A stretch of 64,000 bases of DNA from NCBI GenBank assembly GCA_009760855.2, contig WPIO01000031.1, positions 3,447,501 to 3,511,500 of the forward strand. Direction: 5' to 3'. Position numbers and translations under genes: made by a program. Shown here piece after piece: positions 1 to 11,784 of the stretch; position 1 is the stretch's first letter; every line of letters begins with the position of its first letter. This DNA is from Cristatella mucedo. Taxonomy: Eukaryota; Bryozoa; Phylactolaemata; Cristatellidae. The notes under the pieces are model-generated. The model was not told the DNA's origin, searched no databases, and saw nothing but the letters and a program-made list of their open reading frames with translations.

Positions 1-1084
<1,084 letters not shown>

Positions 1085-1280
1085 GTTGCTCGGACTTGCA
1101 TGCTGACACTGTGCATGTCACCCCTAACAATGCTATTCTTGTTGCTTATCAAGCATGCTACCACTAACCATTCATTCGTCGTGCTTCCTTGGCAGCAAAT
1201 GTAAAGCGCCTAGAAAGAGATTGAGTTCTCTGGTGACACACTATATCAAATGTATTAATATTATTATTTTTTTTTAAACA
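1085..1280 (+). repeat. 3' end of LINE-like repeat with family B tail
   Basis: The segment holding tgctgacactgtgcatgtca, followed by aaagcgcctagaaagagatt and an (ATT)-rich end, matches in reverse complement the element at 14066-14300. The tail is the one shared by family B SINEs and LINE 3' ends in this window. Confidence 0.7.
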
Positions 1281-1374
1281 TGTAATCGGGAGCTGCCGTG
1301 CAGAACTGTTTTGCATCGATACCTCACGCCGTACAGTATGAATCATTTTATGACATTTAAATAAATAAATAAAT

Positions 1375-1542
1375 ACTAGCTGATTAAACAGCCTCTTTTT
1401 GTATGGCGACAGAAGAGCCTTTACGGCTATCCCCACTGCTTGCAGTGGCGATAAAGAATCGCCCACCGCAGGAATCAAACCCAGGATCTCGGGACCGAGG
1501 TCGTGAAAGCAACCGCCTTACCTAGTGTGCCATCACGGCTCA
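1375..1542 (-). mobile_element. tRNA-derived SINE, family A
   Basis: Read on the minus strand this has a tRNA-like head (box A tggcacactaggtaaggcgg; box B of the gggtttgattcctgc type), then the cgccactgcaagcagtgg hairpin, the gatagccgtaaaggctcttc body and an end in aatcagctagt. It is one of the best preserved of about twelve copies in the window. Confidence 0.85.
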
Positions 1543-1549
1543 CATTCTG

Positions 1550-3635
1550 TTAGAACGGGAAGGCTTCATTTCCAAAGGTCCCCTCATCATTCCTCACAGT
1601 GCCGGGGCTAATGTGGCTTGGGGGGGGGAGCCCACACAGATCGACCTGAGTGGCAAAGCTGCGCAAAACGCCCCTAAAGATCTCCTACGTTTGACTGCCT
1701 CTGGCAGAATCGTCTGCTGGACGCTTAATTGGCTTAATCCTGGCTTCGGCCTTAGCTTGAACTCCACTGTGTCCCAATCAATGCTCACGAAATGACTTTA
1801 CACCGAAAATTATACTCTGCACCGACTACCAGCAGCCAGCTTGTGTATCTAGCTTTGAGGCTCTCAACAAAACGAGGCTATCTCGAACCGAACAATGCTT
1901 GCAATACAGCGACTCTACCTGCAAAAACAGCTGCTTTCCATTTCATGCATATCCAGGACGATTGAGGGTCACGTGAGTGGGTGCGAGTATTGAAAACCCC
2001 AACCGGGGCGATACCTCGAGGACAAATAGCCTCTTTTTTTCAGCCAGCATAGCAGCATCGTTAACAAAACAGTACCTGTGAGCATAATATTGCACAATAC
2101 ACACACGGCTTTAAATACATATAACTAGTTTACACCTACAAGAAGCTCTTAATTCAGGCTGACCCAGGAGGGCGAGCAACCGGAAGCCGGACCAACTTGC
2201 CTCAACAACAGGTTCTTCTAGATTTAAAATGGCAAAATGTGGATGGGACTAAAGGTTTATAGTAAAACAAATGCTCAGAAATCGCTGGTTTGATGCAATG
2301 CTGCTGTGCAGACTCAGAAAACGAATGCGATTCGCACTCAGGGCGTTCCTTCAAAGGATTCCTCCGGTAACATATCGGCCAGCGGCTGACTGCTGTCTAC
2401 CGCTACCGAGCTATATGGAAAGGGCTCTTCCCCTGCCCCCTACGGGCTACTAGCGATGATGGACAGCAGGCTGCTGCCCAGGTGGCAGCGCCTGCCACGT
2501 CCGGGGGGTCCCTGACCTAAAGCATCTCTTGTATGCCTTAGACACTGGTTGTTGCAGTGGGCTTCGGTGGAATCTTGCTGAGGTCGTGCCCTCCCCCCCC
2601 CCCGGCCCCGACCATGGCAGCCTGGCTCTCTGATGGCCATTCGAAGGCAAAAGCAGTCGGGGAATAATAATTTACAATGGCCTCCCACAGAGCTCAAGTC
2701 ATCCAGTCGTCTATATCCGAGGTAGCCCTGACGACCAAGACGATAGACCCTGCCGACACAGTCATCATTTGCCAGAATCAAATGACCAACATACCTGACA
2801 GTGGTACGATTAGGGTACTTCGAGGAGCACTGCAACAATACTAAACCCGTCTCATCTTTGCCACCGAGCCCAAAAAGGAGAGGAGAGTGGTTCAGAATCC
2901 ACGGGGCACAATTCACAAGCCTGAATCCAAATCGTGCCTCGCCAATCTCACCTTGCCACAGGGCTGCTAACTCGAGTCCACCTAGCTGCCTTCGTTTGCC
3001 ACGAGCTCCAACCTGTCTGCTTCAGTAACACCCTCGACTGCTTTCACTTTTCTTAATATTTAAGGTTGTGAGCTGAGAGCAACAAGCAAACGACACAGAC
3101 GGATCTCATCGACGGATTTCGGCACGTGCAGCAAGCGGCAGGGCTGCCGAACTGCCACAGGTATCCTCGCTTGGTCCCCAACCCAACCAGCACCGGAGCA
3201 CGTTTGTGACCTGCCTTGGCAGCTCACGGCCTGGGCCTACCGGCCTGGCATAGACAAATTTAGAGGCTTGACGCAAATTTGGGGGCCTAGGCAAACGTAG
3301 GCCCCAGGCAAATTTGCAGCCGTATATCATTAACCGTGTGCATTGGACGCTATCGGCTGCTGGCTGCAAACGCAGAGACAGTCATCTTACTGTGTCTTCG
3401 CCAAACCATCATCAAGCAGCTGACCGCTACGTGCAGTGCTGGTAGCACAAGAATTAATCCGGTTAATTAATTAATCTGTTGATCCACTAATCCACGTGGA
3501 GCTGGTCAACCCTCAACAGCATCGGGACTGAGCCGGGCAGGAATGCCAAACTTGGGTGCTAAGGCACCACGAGAAGACAGACACCGGGGACACAACTCGA
3601 CGGAGACAGTTCTGTGGCGGTTCACGCTGCCGACT
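1550..3635. other. gene-free stretch
   Basis: No supported gene. The longest frame, on the minus strand at 2440-2916, has no recognisable domain and crosses C/G homopolymers. I found no continuation of the protein kinase D-like gene here. Confidence 0.45.
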
Positions 3636-3639
3636 CATA

Positions 3640-3792
3640 AAGCAACGTTGAGGTTAGAAGATAAACAGCCACATTTATATGGTGGCAGGAGAGCCTTATC
3701 GGCTCAACAACTTACTGCGGGCAACAAAGGATTGTCTACAAAAGGATTCGAACCCACGACCAAGGGGGTGAAGAGCGAACAACTGACCTCAA
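3640..3792 (-). mobile_element. diverged family A SINE
   Basis: On the minus strand a box B-like gggttcgaatcc precedes a degraded body (gagccttatcggct on the plus strand) and a cagcc...atttatatggtggcagg end. The order is that of family A, but many bases differ. Confidence 0.6.
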
Positions 3793-4199
3793 ACGCCGCC
3801 GGGGCCCGCCTTAGCTTCTGCAGCCTAAACACACACAGGTGTGTGTGTACCTGTATTACTTGCTTTCTCCCAGTGTTTCTCCCAACCTTTTGGCACAGCT
3901 CAAGCAAACGATGCTAAACTGGATTTTGCAAGCAGCAGCACTCTCGGGCCACAGCTGTTGACACAGGTTTACTACGAACCTAGCACGAGGGCGTGGAACG
4001 TATGCACCACTGCACCACACCTCGCCACCACTGCACTGCACCTCGGCATTAAGCGGAGCCCCGGCGGAGGCAGCATGGCATCGTGGCAGAGATACGTCAT
4101 CGACCTGATTCCGGTGGCTGCTCATCCGGGCACACTGGCAGGATGTCGAATCCAAAGCTACGAGCAGCAACTTACGGCTGGGTTAACAAACTGAACTGC

Positions 4200-4366
4200 G
4201 CTGACCAGAAGGTGAGGTGTCTGCTCTTCACGACCGACGTCGTGGGTTCGAATCCTGCAGCATGCGATCTTTCATTGCTAACTGTGTGTGGTTGTGATAG
4301 CCGATAAGCTCTTCTGCAGCTATACAAATAGGCTGTTAAATCAGCTAATACTTATTTTATTTTATT
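4200..4366 (+). mobile_element. family A SINE
   Basis: Shows the A box region (aaggtgaggtgtctgctctt), box B (gtgggttcgaatcctgc), the gtgatagccgataagctctt body and a terminal gctgttaaatcagctaata followed by T-rich sequence. Confidence 0.8.
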
Positions 4367-4369
4367 TGT

Positions 4370-5030
4370 AGAGCAAGTGTGAACACGCATGCGCACTGTG
4401 CTAGCACTGTGCTAGCAGTGTGCATGCATGATGGATCAGCACCGAGGGCGGTGAATGAGGGCGGGCAGCAGCCCGCCGCCGGCTGGCTGCCCGCCAAGGC
4501 CAGGATGAAGAGCCAGTTCGGCCATGTTACCCGGACCGTGTAAGTGCCACTAGTTTGCTGCTAACCACTCTCTTAGTTAAATGCATAAATGTCTTATTAC
4601 TATTTTATTAGTATTACCTGTTCAGATGCTATACAAATGTTTTATTATTCTTATTATCATTACAACTTGCTCGAGGCCGGCAAAAAAGGTGAAGTCGAGA
4701 AGCAGCATGCTACTGCAGCTACAAGGCCTCCAAGGATACGGGGGGGGGGGGTAGGGAAGAGCACCCGTGTCCTCTCGGCAAACCGGTCAGGTTGGTGACC
4801 ACCATTCAAGAAAAAAAGCACCGCATAGGTAGCCTGAGTTAAAAGACAGGCCGCATATCTAGGAGCAGCCGCATCCTGCTTCTCAGCCCAGCCGGACGTC
4901 GAGATTGAGTGGAAAGCTGGATGAACCCTGTCGAAATTGGCCTGGGCAAAAACTAGGGGCACTGCTATGGCAGAGCAATGGTACTTTTACAGGTCTCACA
5001 CGGAGCCAACATTCCTAGGCCCGGTAATGG
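4370..5030. other. gene-free stretch
   Basis: AT-rich part (4575-4660) followed by mixed sequence with a G10 run near 4741. No supported coding potential. Confidence 0.45.
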
Positions 5031-5319
5031 CATTTTAGGGGTCGCCTGACCCAAAGTTCTGACATTGCCAGTAATTCACCAGGGCTATGGTGTCAACTGG
5101 CAGGCAAGAAGTCCTATCGCCAACTCTCAGCTCGAACTGTTGACAGTACAGTTTCCGTGCCATATTAACGAGTTTGCCATCGAGAAGGCTCCAACACCGA
5201 CGACAAACGACTAGCCGCTTTGAGCTTCTCCTCCCTCCCCCCCCCCCCGGCATGCCGGGCCGTGCCTCGGTAGGAGGTGCCGGGCCACAAGCGGCCAGCC
5301 GGTCGGTTAGGCTGTGCAT

Positions 5320-5320
<1 letters not shown>

Positions 5321-5379
<59 letters not shown>

Positions 5380-5384
5380 TCTCG
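5321..5384. repeat. (CT)n microsatellite
   Basis: About 64 bases of CT. It lies just downstream of the donor site of the minus-strand protein kinase D-like exon, so within its first intron. Confidence 0.96.
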
Positions 5385-5446
5385 AAAGCATTCATGCTTG
5401 GCACCGTGGGTGGGCAGGAAGGCAGGCGAGCGCACGACGGTCATAC

Positions 5447-5683
5447 CTTCCGGTCGACGAACGCGCAGGCGATCTCCTTGAGCCGAGCCAGCGTCAGATC
5501 GCTGAGATCCACCACCACCTGCTCCCTCACCAGGCCGATCTGCAGCCACACGGCGCAGGCCGACGCACCGACGGGTGTGGCTGGCGTGACGATCAGGCCG
5601 CTGCCACCACCACCACCGCTGCCACCGCCACCGACGCTGTTCGACGGGCCGCACTCGGCGAGGCTCGGCGGCCGGGCACTCAT
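5447..5683 (-). CDS. PRKD-like: protein kinase D-like, first coding exon
   Basis: The exon starts at ATG (5683) and stays open for 79 codons to a donor reading gaccggaag|gtatga. The first 40 residues are a low-complexity Gly/Ser/Pro/Ala leader. Residues 45-79 contain VWLQIGLVREQVV, then LARLKEIACAFVDRK, which match the N-terminal ubiquitin-like domain of animal protein kinase D (known family pattern: LQIGLSREPV ... REMACSIVDQK). Vertebrate PKDs also begin with a small-residue-rich leader, and the exon ends where that domain continues. PKD is a diacylglycerol-responsive Ser/Thr kinase acting at the Golgi and plasma membrane, with two C1 domains, a PH domain and a CaMK-type kinase domain. None of those is seen in the rest of the window (1-5440), so the next intron is either longer than the available 5.4 kb or its exons escaped me. 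The start context is weak (cgtcATGA). Confidence 0.8.
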
Positions 5684-5689
5684 GACGAC

Positions 5690-6175
5690 TGGCGGTTAGC
5701 CTCGGTCGGCCGACGAGGGCTTTCGATCTGTACAGCCTCCTGGTGCACGGCGGCGGCTCCTGAAAAAACGAAATCGGAAACAAACTACTGCAATGATATG
5801 CAAGCAGGCTTGAAAACAAAATTTCACGCTGGTCAGTGGCCGAGTTATGGACAGTTCGAGGCACAAAGCTACGCTTAAACTGAAGCTGCTTAAAAGCTGT
5901 CGAAAGCAGGCACCTCAGCAATGTGCAAGCATGTACCTAAATGTGGCAAGGTTCAACAAGTTGAGATACAAGCCGTCTGTGATTCTGGGATCGGTAAATT
6001 TTTCATGTATATATATGCTTATTTCGGTTTACTTCTGGGCTATACTTGCATTGTATAATAATCTTTTCCTTGTAAGTGGAAATGGGCAAAACTTCCGATT
6101 CCATTTATAACATGTTTTTCTTAAAGGTTACCTAAACAGATATTCTATTGTCGAACAAAGTTGTTTCGTATTTTC
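5690..6175. other. upstream of the PKD-like start, nothing recognised
   Basis: This should hold the 5' UTR or promoter of the minus-strand PKD-like gene. I see no TATA-like element at a convincing distance. An open frame runs through to 5878, but it only shadows the exon and the CT tract. Confidence 0.4.
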
Positions 6176-6179
6176 TCGA

Positions 6180-6715
6180 CACTTACCCTTAATAAAACTC
6201 CTGCAATAGAAGCAATGACCGAGAGTTAATGACAAACAAGATATCATGCTTAGACATGAGTGCAAGCCCACACCAGAAGCTGGCTCGTAAAACCCCTGCT
6301 TAGTTAAACACGCAGAATCATGCACATGCAAGCATTCGAATCCCACGAGAAAAGACAAGTTCACTGGGGCGAAGGGAATGTGGAGTGGAGATGAGTCTTT
6401 AGCTGAGACTGGATAGATGCAAAGTCAATGCAGGTAGTGAAAGTGTGTTACAGACCTTCGGTGCAGACAAATTGAGGGTCCGATCACCAAAAGATTTATA
6501 TTTAACGTGAAGAACAGGCAAGACGACGGGAATCAGAACAGCTAGTCGTGCAAGACCGCAATTGAGTAGCACGGAGGTCGGCTAGGTAGGCTGCCGAAAG
6601 AGACTGCTGGGACCCTGAGTAGGCAGGCGTAAGGATCAGAAGTCGATTCAATGCTTGACAAGGAGCTGCTGAAGCTCAGACAGAAGTAATGTTATGTGTC
6701 AGCTGCAAAAACAGT
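6180..6715 (-). mobile_element. L2/CR1-type LINE 3' fragment
   Basis: The plus strand reads like the 3' end of a minus-strand LINE also seen at 32262-32870 and 40045-41280. Shared blocks include gacaagttcactggggcgaa, ctttagctgagac, gcaaagtcaatgcaggtagt and ccgatcaccaaaagattta, ending with gaagctcagacagaagtaat. No reading frame survives. Confidence 0.7.
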
Positions 6716-6721
6716 AGATTT

Positions 6722-6872
6722 GGTAGATTTGACAGCCTCATTCATATAGCGGCACAGGGGCCTTAACGGCTATCACCACCGCTTACCGTGGGCAATACAG
6801 GATCGCCGACTGCAGAACTACTATAACATGAACTCGGTCATGAAGAGCCAGCACATTGGCCACGAGTTCTGA
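6722..6872 (-). mobile_element. diverged family A SINE
   Basis: Contains gatttgacagcctcattcat, a ccttaacggctatcaccacc body and a degraded box B (gcagaactactataacatga on the plus strand). It abuts the LINE fragment at 6180-6715. Confidence 0.65.
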
Positions 6873-6874
6873 AT

Positions 6875-7615
6875 ACAGGGAATTGCACTAAACTAGATGT
6901 GATGTCACTGCCTGCAACGAATTAACTAGTTTGGCTCTCGAACTCGAGTCTACGTAGGGCCCGAATTTGGCCATGTTCCTCAGCCGAAAGTAAAGTGACT
7001 TGACATTAGCAATGGTGGCGGCTCATGCAAGGCTGTTCTTGACAGATGGCTTCTGGTCACCAGGGTGCCTGTCACTAGTCGACTGCTCCTCGGTGGCCGG
7101 TCTTGACGCCCTCCGTTGGCTCCATTGGGCCTGGGTCGGTTAACTCGAGCACTCATCTGAAGCCGCCTTCACTGAGACTGGCATGCCAATGGCACGATGG
7201 CCGGCGCCTCTGACTGGCTCGAGCCGGCTCGAACACGGCTCCAATCGCTTCGAACTCCCAAAAACAGGATGCTCAGCGATTCGTTCGAGAAAAGACTTAA
7301 GCTATCGGCAGGCACCAAGCCGGTCTGCCGGGCTAAGCTTGACTGCTTCTTTCGTCGGGTCTTTTCGGTTTCATCCCTTTCTCTTCTTTCAAGACCGGTT
7401 CGGAGAAACATCGTTCCTCGGGAGCTCGGCCACACAGTTCACCCGCCACCTAGCTCCCGATCAGCTTACACGTACAACAGAAAACAACAGGCCCTGGGAC
7501 CTTCCGAGTGAAGACGGTCGCATCGAGCCGGCCAATGACACCGGTTCTGGCCAGGCGGCATTGGGGAGAGGGTCCGGTGGTCTAGCGCCCAGCCCCCTGC
7601 TACAAAACTGTGCAG
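6875..7615. other. gene-free stretch
   Basis: Frames on both strands cover 7183-7511, but none shows a known domain or paired splice sites. Short inverted motifs such as gagccggctc occur near 7220. Confidence 0.4.
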
Positions 7616-7621
7616 GACAGG

Positions 7622-7641
7622 TGCTCTCTCGTGCTCTCTCG

Positions 7642-7688
<47 letters not shown>

Positions 7689-7747
7689 TCTCTTGCTCTC
7701 TCACTCCCCTCTCTCTCTCCTCCCCTCTCTCTCTCTCTCTCTCTCTG
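7622..7747. repeat. (CT)n compound microsatellite
   Basis: CT tract with interruptions (ctctcgtgctc, ccctctctcttgctc, ctcctcccctc), about 125 bases. Confidence 0.95.
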
Positions 7748-7985
7748 AGCCGATCGCGATATTCGCCAGGAGCAGAGTGCTGCTCGGCTAGAGACGTGCA
7801 GCTACAGCTGACGATTGCTGTTGCCTCAGCTGTTTTCTCTGTTGGTTAATTCCATTAGCTGCAGTGCTCTTATTGCCCACTACTCCACAACAAGCTACTG
7901 TGTGTACCAGCCGGACGTAGTCTACAGTGTAACTGGCTAAACGTAGCCCCCAGCCAAACTCGACAGCCAACTAGCTGGCTTGTCA

Positions 7986-8160
7986 CAATGTCACCTCTCT
8001 CTTCTCTCTCTTTGTCACCTCTCTCTTCTCTCTCTTTGTCTCACTCTCACTCTCTCTCTCTCACTCTCACTCTCACCTCACTCGCTCGCTCACACTCACT
8101 CACTCACTCACTCACTCACTCACTCACTCACTCACTCACTCTCTCTCTCTCTCTCTCTCT
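7986..8160. repeat. compound microsatellite, CT and (ACTC)n
   Basis: Two copies of cacctctctcttctctctctttgt are followed by tctctcac variants, about 13 copies of ACTC at 8091-8142 and a terminal CT tract. Confidence 0.93.
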
Positions 8161-8234
8161 GGCTATACCCAGAGTGCAGTGGCCCAGTTAGCTGCCCTGG
8201 CAGTTTAAGTCTCAGATATAATAAGCTGGTCTAA

Positions 8235-9785
8235 GCATCCGATGGTCAGAAGTCCTACCAAGTCGGTGCCCGACGACTAGCTCAGACTCAAAGAGAGTAA
8301 GCTGGGCTGCAAGCTGCAAGGCGTGGCATCGACCTTGAAGTAGCAAAAAACACCGGTATAACCTGGGTATCTACTGCTGGGGCTGCTATCTAGGTTCATG
8401 TTTGGCTTAGCCAGACGACCTATGCTCCTAGGCCCCTCTTTTAATGATAGATCAGCCAGCTTTTTGCTGAGCACTCAGTATTAGCTCACAGCCACGTATC
8501 CAAGCAGCAAATCTGCCCAGGACCAGGGCTGTAACGGTGCATACTACTAGTGATAACTTAGCTGCCAGCAAGCAGCAGCAGCAACCAATGGGCCTGGCAA
8601 ACCACTCAGGCAAGCCAGCCATGACCCCTAACCCCCAAGTCGTCCTCAGAGAGTATAGTAATGGTGTTGCCAAAGAAAGCTCCCCTAAATATAACTTCAC
8701 CACCGCTTCCGGCACCTTCGGCCGCTCAAGTAGCTGCTTCGTAGATGCATCAGCTCAAGTAGCTTCTGCATACATCAGTGCGACCGTGCATTATGAGAGC
8801 TGCCGATAAGAGCTACACGAGTATGCAGGTGAGCTTGAGTGAGGGATGTATGCCAGTAAACTCTCCACAAAGTCCGCGAGTGATCGCAAGGCTGTGGCGT
8901 AAGTGGGTGAAATACAAATGAACCGAGAAAATGGCTGATGAACGCCATGCATTCATTGTGGATAGTTCGTTGCCTGGGAGCTCACCCCTCAGACACCAGA
9001 TGTCCACCCCACTCACAGATTACACCGATACTCACGCTCAACATCAGTGAGGCTCGGCATTCTGTAAAGAAGATGGTGGCTTCTCTAACTCTTCCGGGGA
9101 TGGCAAGGGGGGGGGGGCATGGTTTGCCTTGTGTCTGCTGAAGCTGCTGCTGCTGCACACCCATTACATTAAATCATCTATGCCCACCGACAGCACAGGC
9201 AGGGGTGGTGGCATAGCTGCAGTCCCACAAGAAGAATCAGCTCGAGACCGATCAGGAGGGAGGAGGGGGGGCCAGCGATTGGCCAGATCCGGGATGGCAA
9301 CGCAGCTTAGCTTGTGCAAACACTGCCCGTCGAAGCTGAGATCCCCAGCCACTCGCACGGTTCTAATCATGCATGGTAAAGGGAAGCCACCAAAGCAAGG
9401 AGTGACCACCAGATGTCGGCAGAGCTGCAGGGTGGGCGGTGGTGGCCGGCTGGCAAGCAATCCATCCATTGCAGTCAGCCGGTTAGCCACCACATCAGTG
9501 TTCGGCTGCAGCTGTAGCAGAGGCTGTGCTGCTAGTAGGTGGTCATGCCAAACTTGCAAAGCAGCCACGGGTCCTCAGCGAGGAAAGGTCACCATCCTTC
9601 CGGCATGGCGACAGAGACCTCCTAGGCACTGCCGCCCCCCGCCCGGCACTGCCCAACCACCCACCGGTCCGCATGCCAGCAAGTCGATACAGCAGGCGCA
9701 AGCAAGGGATGCGCACGAGGGGCGAGGGAACGCCTGGAAGCAAACTCGTAACGTGGCAGCGCAGGCAGCCATTGCAGTGTGAATG
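8235..9785. other. gene-free stretch with open frames on both strands
   Basis: Overlapping frames at 9129-9782 (plus, 217 codons) and 9164-9568 (minus, 134 codons) lie in GC-rich sequence. I recognise neither product and neither has a clear homologous domain. I regard them as chance frames. Confidence 0.4.
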
Positions 9786-9789
9786 AAAA

Positions 9790-9900
9790 CCGTGAGAGAG
9801 AACGAGAGAGAGAGAGAGAGAGAGAACGAGAGAGAGAACGAGAGAGAGAGAGAGAGAGAGAGAGACCGAGAGAGAGAGAACGAGAGAATCAAAACGAGAG
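9790..9900. repeat. (AG)n microsatellite with AACG interruptions
   Basis: AG tract broken by gagaacgagag units at semi-regular spacing, about 110 bases. Confidence 0.95.
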
Positions 9901-10202
9901 TATGCAAGCGAATCGAGCCACAGCAGCACCAGACACAGCTTCATAGCAGCATAAAACAAGACAGAGGCCAGCGGCTATGACCAAAAGGTACTACAAGACA
10001 GTAGAGGCTGCGAATGCTCAGCTGTGCTCACGTGTGCCACGTCAGCTAAAACGGCATCTCGGAGTGGTTTTTTTTTCTACAGGCATATCGGATTAGAGCA
10101 GGACTCCCAACACGGCAGTGGATGCAGGCAGCACCTGCTAGGCAACCGTGACAATTTATGGGAAACTCTAGACCCTAGGCATATACTAGCATAGGCAAAG
10201 GT

Positions 10203-10385
10203 CGGCTGATTTAACAGACTCATTTAAATAGCCACAGAAAAGTCAACGGCAGCAGTAGCTATCACCCCCCCTCTCGCTCTTGCAGTGGATAGTAAAGGAG
10301 TGCCTGCCTCCCTCTTGCAGTGGATAATAAAGGAGTGACCCGAACCCTCGACCTGGGTCGAAATGCACTAGCCATCGTATCCTAA
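10203..10385 (-). mobile_element. diverged family A SINE
   Basis: ggctgatttaacagactcat, an aacggcagcagtagctatca body and a remnant of the tRNA-like head (cgaaccctcgacctgggtcg). An internal duplication of cttgcagtggataataaagg makes it longer than its relatives. Confidence 0.65.
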
Positions 10386-10389
10386 AGAA

Positions 10390-11660
10390 TCATAAACACT
10401 AAACCCAAAATATGTTCCTAATCAATCAATCAAGAGAGGTTTTGAAATGAAAAGCCTGTACACCTAAAAAAAAAGTGTCAAGGCTCTATAATTTTGCGGC
10501 TACTTGCATGTACTGACCGTAGAAGGTGACCATGAGAGAGCAGGAATGAATGAATGAATGAACGAATATCTACGCAGAGAGACGCATAAGGGGGGCCACG
10601 TTCGTTCGTCCATTGCCAAAATCTAGTTACCAAGAGGAAGTCACCTGACGAAGCTAACGATTAGGGAGCCCACAGAGGCACCACCAGCAAGTGGCTGCCA
10701 TAGCTGCTCTGAGAAGCCACAGCCGAGTTGAGTCGACGTCGAGGCAAACGCCAAGCAGCAACGACAGCAAAAACATAAGGCAGCATGCAGCTTTGCAAAG
10801 TCTGCCAAGTGCAAGCTATCGATTCGAAAGGACATTCGCTAGTCAATAAGGTCATGCCAATATGGCTGGCCAGCCTCGGCATGTGCAGGCGAACGATGGA
10901 TGGATTGATGGATGGATGGCTGGATGGCTGCTGTGAAAACAGTTCCTCAGCAAGCTCTAGCGAGTCTCACCAAGTAGAGCAGCTTCGGGCAGCGCACGGC
11001 ACAGGCTGTCCAGCCGCTTCGGCAGCAGCAGGAACTGATGCAGCTGCCTGCACACGCCAGCCAGCGGCGTGCGTGCCGTATATGTGTCAGCTGACGGCAG
11101 TTTAGGCTAAACTTGACCAATGTCTGCTGGCTGCTACTGTGGCAGCTGATCGTGCAGTGCCCTAATTTCATGTCACCCGATGTCGAGGGGCCCCGAGATG
11201 CAACGGCTTGATAAATCACGACTATTGGTAGCCTGCCAGCCTCAGAGAATTAGATCTGAACAAAGATACTCCTCTTGGCGAACAGAAAGCCGTGATTTGG
11301 AAGTCGAAAAGCCATATTGTACACGGCACACACCTGGGGCTACTGTAGCTTGAGAGGCAACTAACCGTCAGTACGGCCAGGCTGGAGGCTGCATACAAGA
11401 TTTTGCTTCGATAGCCAGAGGCAACTGACGAAGGACTATAACGACAGATAAACAAAACAACAGGTGCACATGGAAGTGCTTATGTATGCACAGGCGTAGG
11501 ATGACTACAGGCTTATGAGAACATGAGATATTGGGCCTAGCTCGGCACTTCGTGGCAAAGGTCATTGAAGTTCGACTCCTGCAGAAGGCAATTCTTAGTC
11601 ATTCACAACCTGAGTGGTGCAAGTTCTTTAGCTGATATGCAGTTGATTCAGCTGATCTTT
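10390..11660. other. gene-free stretch
   Basis: Contains small GAAT (10545-10563) and GGAT/GGCT (10897-10927) tandem runs. Nothing coding can be supported. Confidence 0.45.
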
Positions 11661-11669
11661 AGTTTACAG

Positions 11670-11780
11670 TGTGTGTGAGCGTGTGATGAGAGGGTGTATG
11701 AGTGTGTGTGTGTGTGTGTGTGTGTGTGTCTGTGAGTGTGTGAGTGTGTGTGTGTGCACGCGTGGGTGTGTGTGCGCTTA
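11670..11780. repeat. (GT)n microsatellite
   Basis: GT-rich tract of about 110 bases, purest at 11703-11728. Confidence 0.93.
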
Positions 11781-11784
11781 AGAG

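Noticed and set aside
5307-5921. 204-codon minus-strand frame across the protein kinase D-like exon
   Set aside because: It is a different frame from the exon with ubiquitin-like similarity, and much of it is Arg/Trp-rich shadow and microsatellite.
9129-9782. 217-codon plus-strand frame overlapping a 134-codon minus-strand frame
   Set aside because: GC-rich sequence opens both strands at once; neither shows a known domain, and the plus frame runs into the AG microsatellite.
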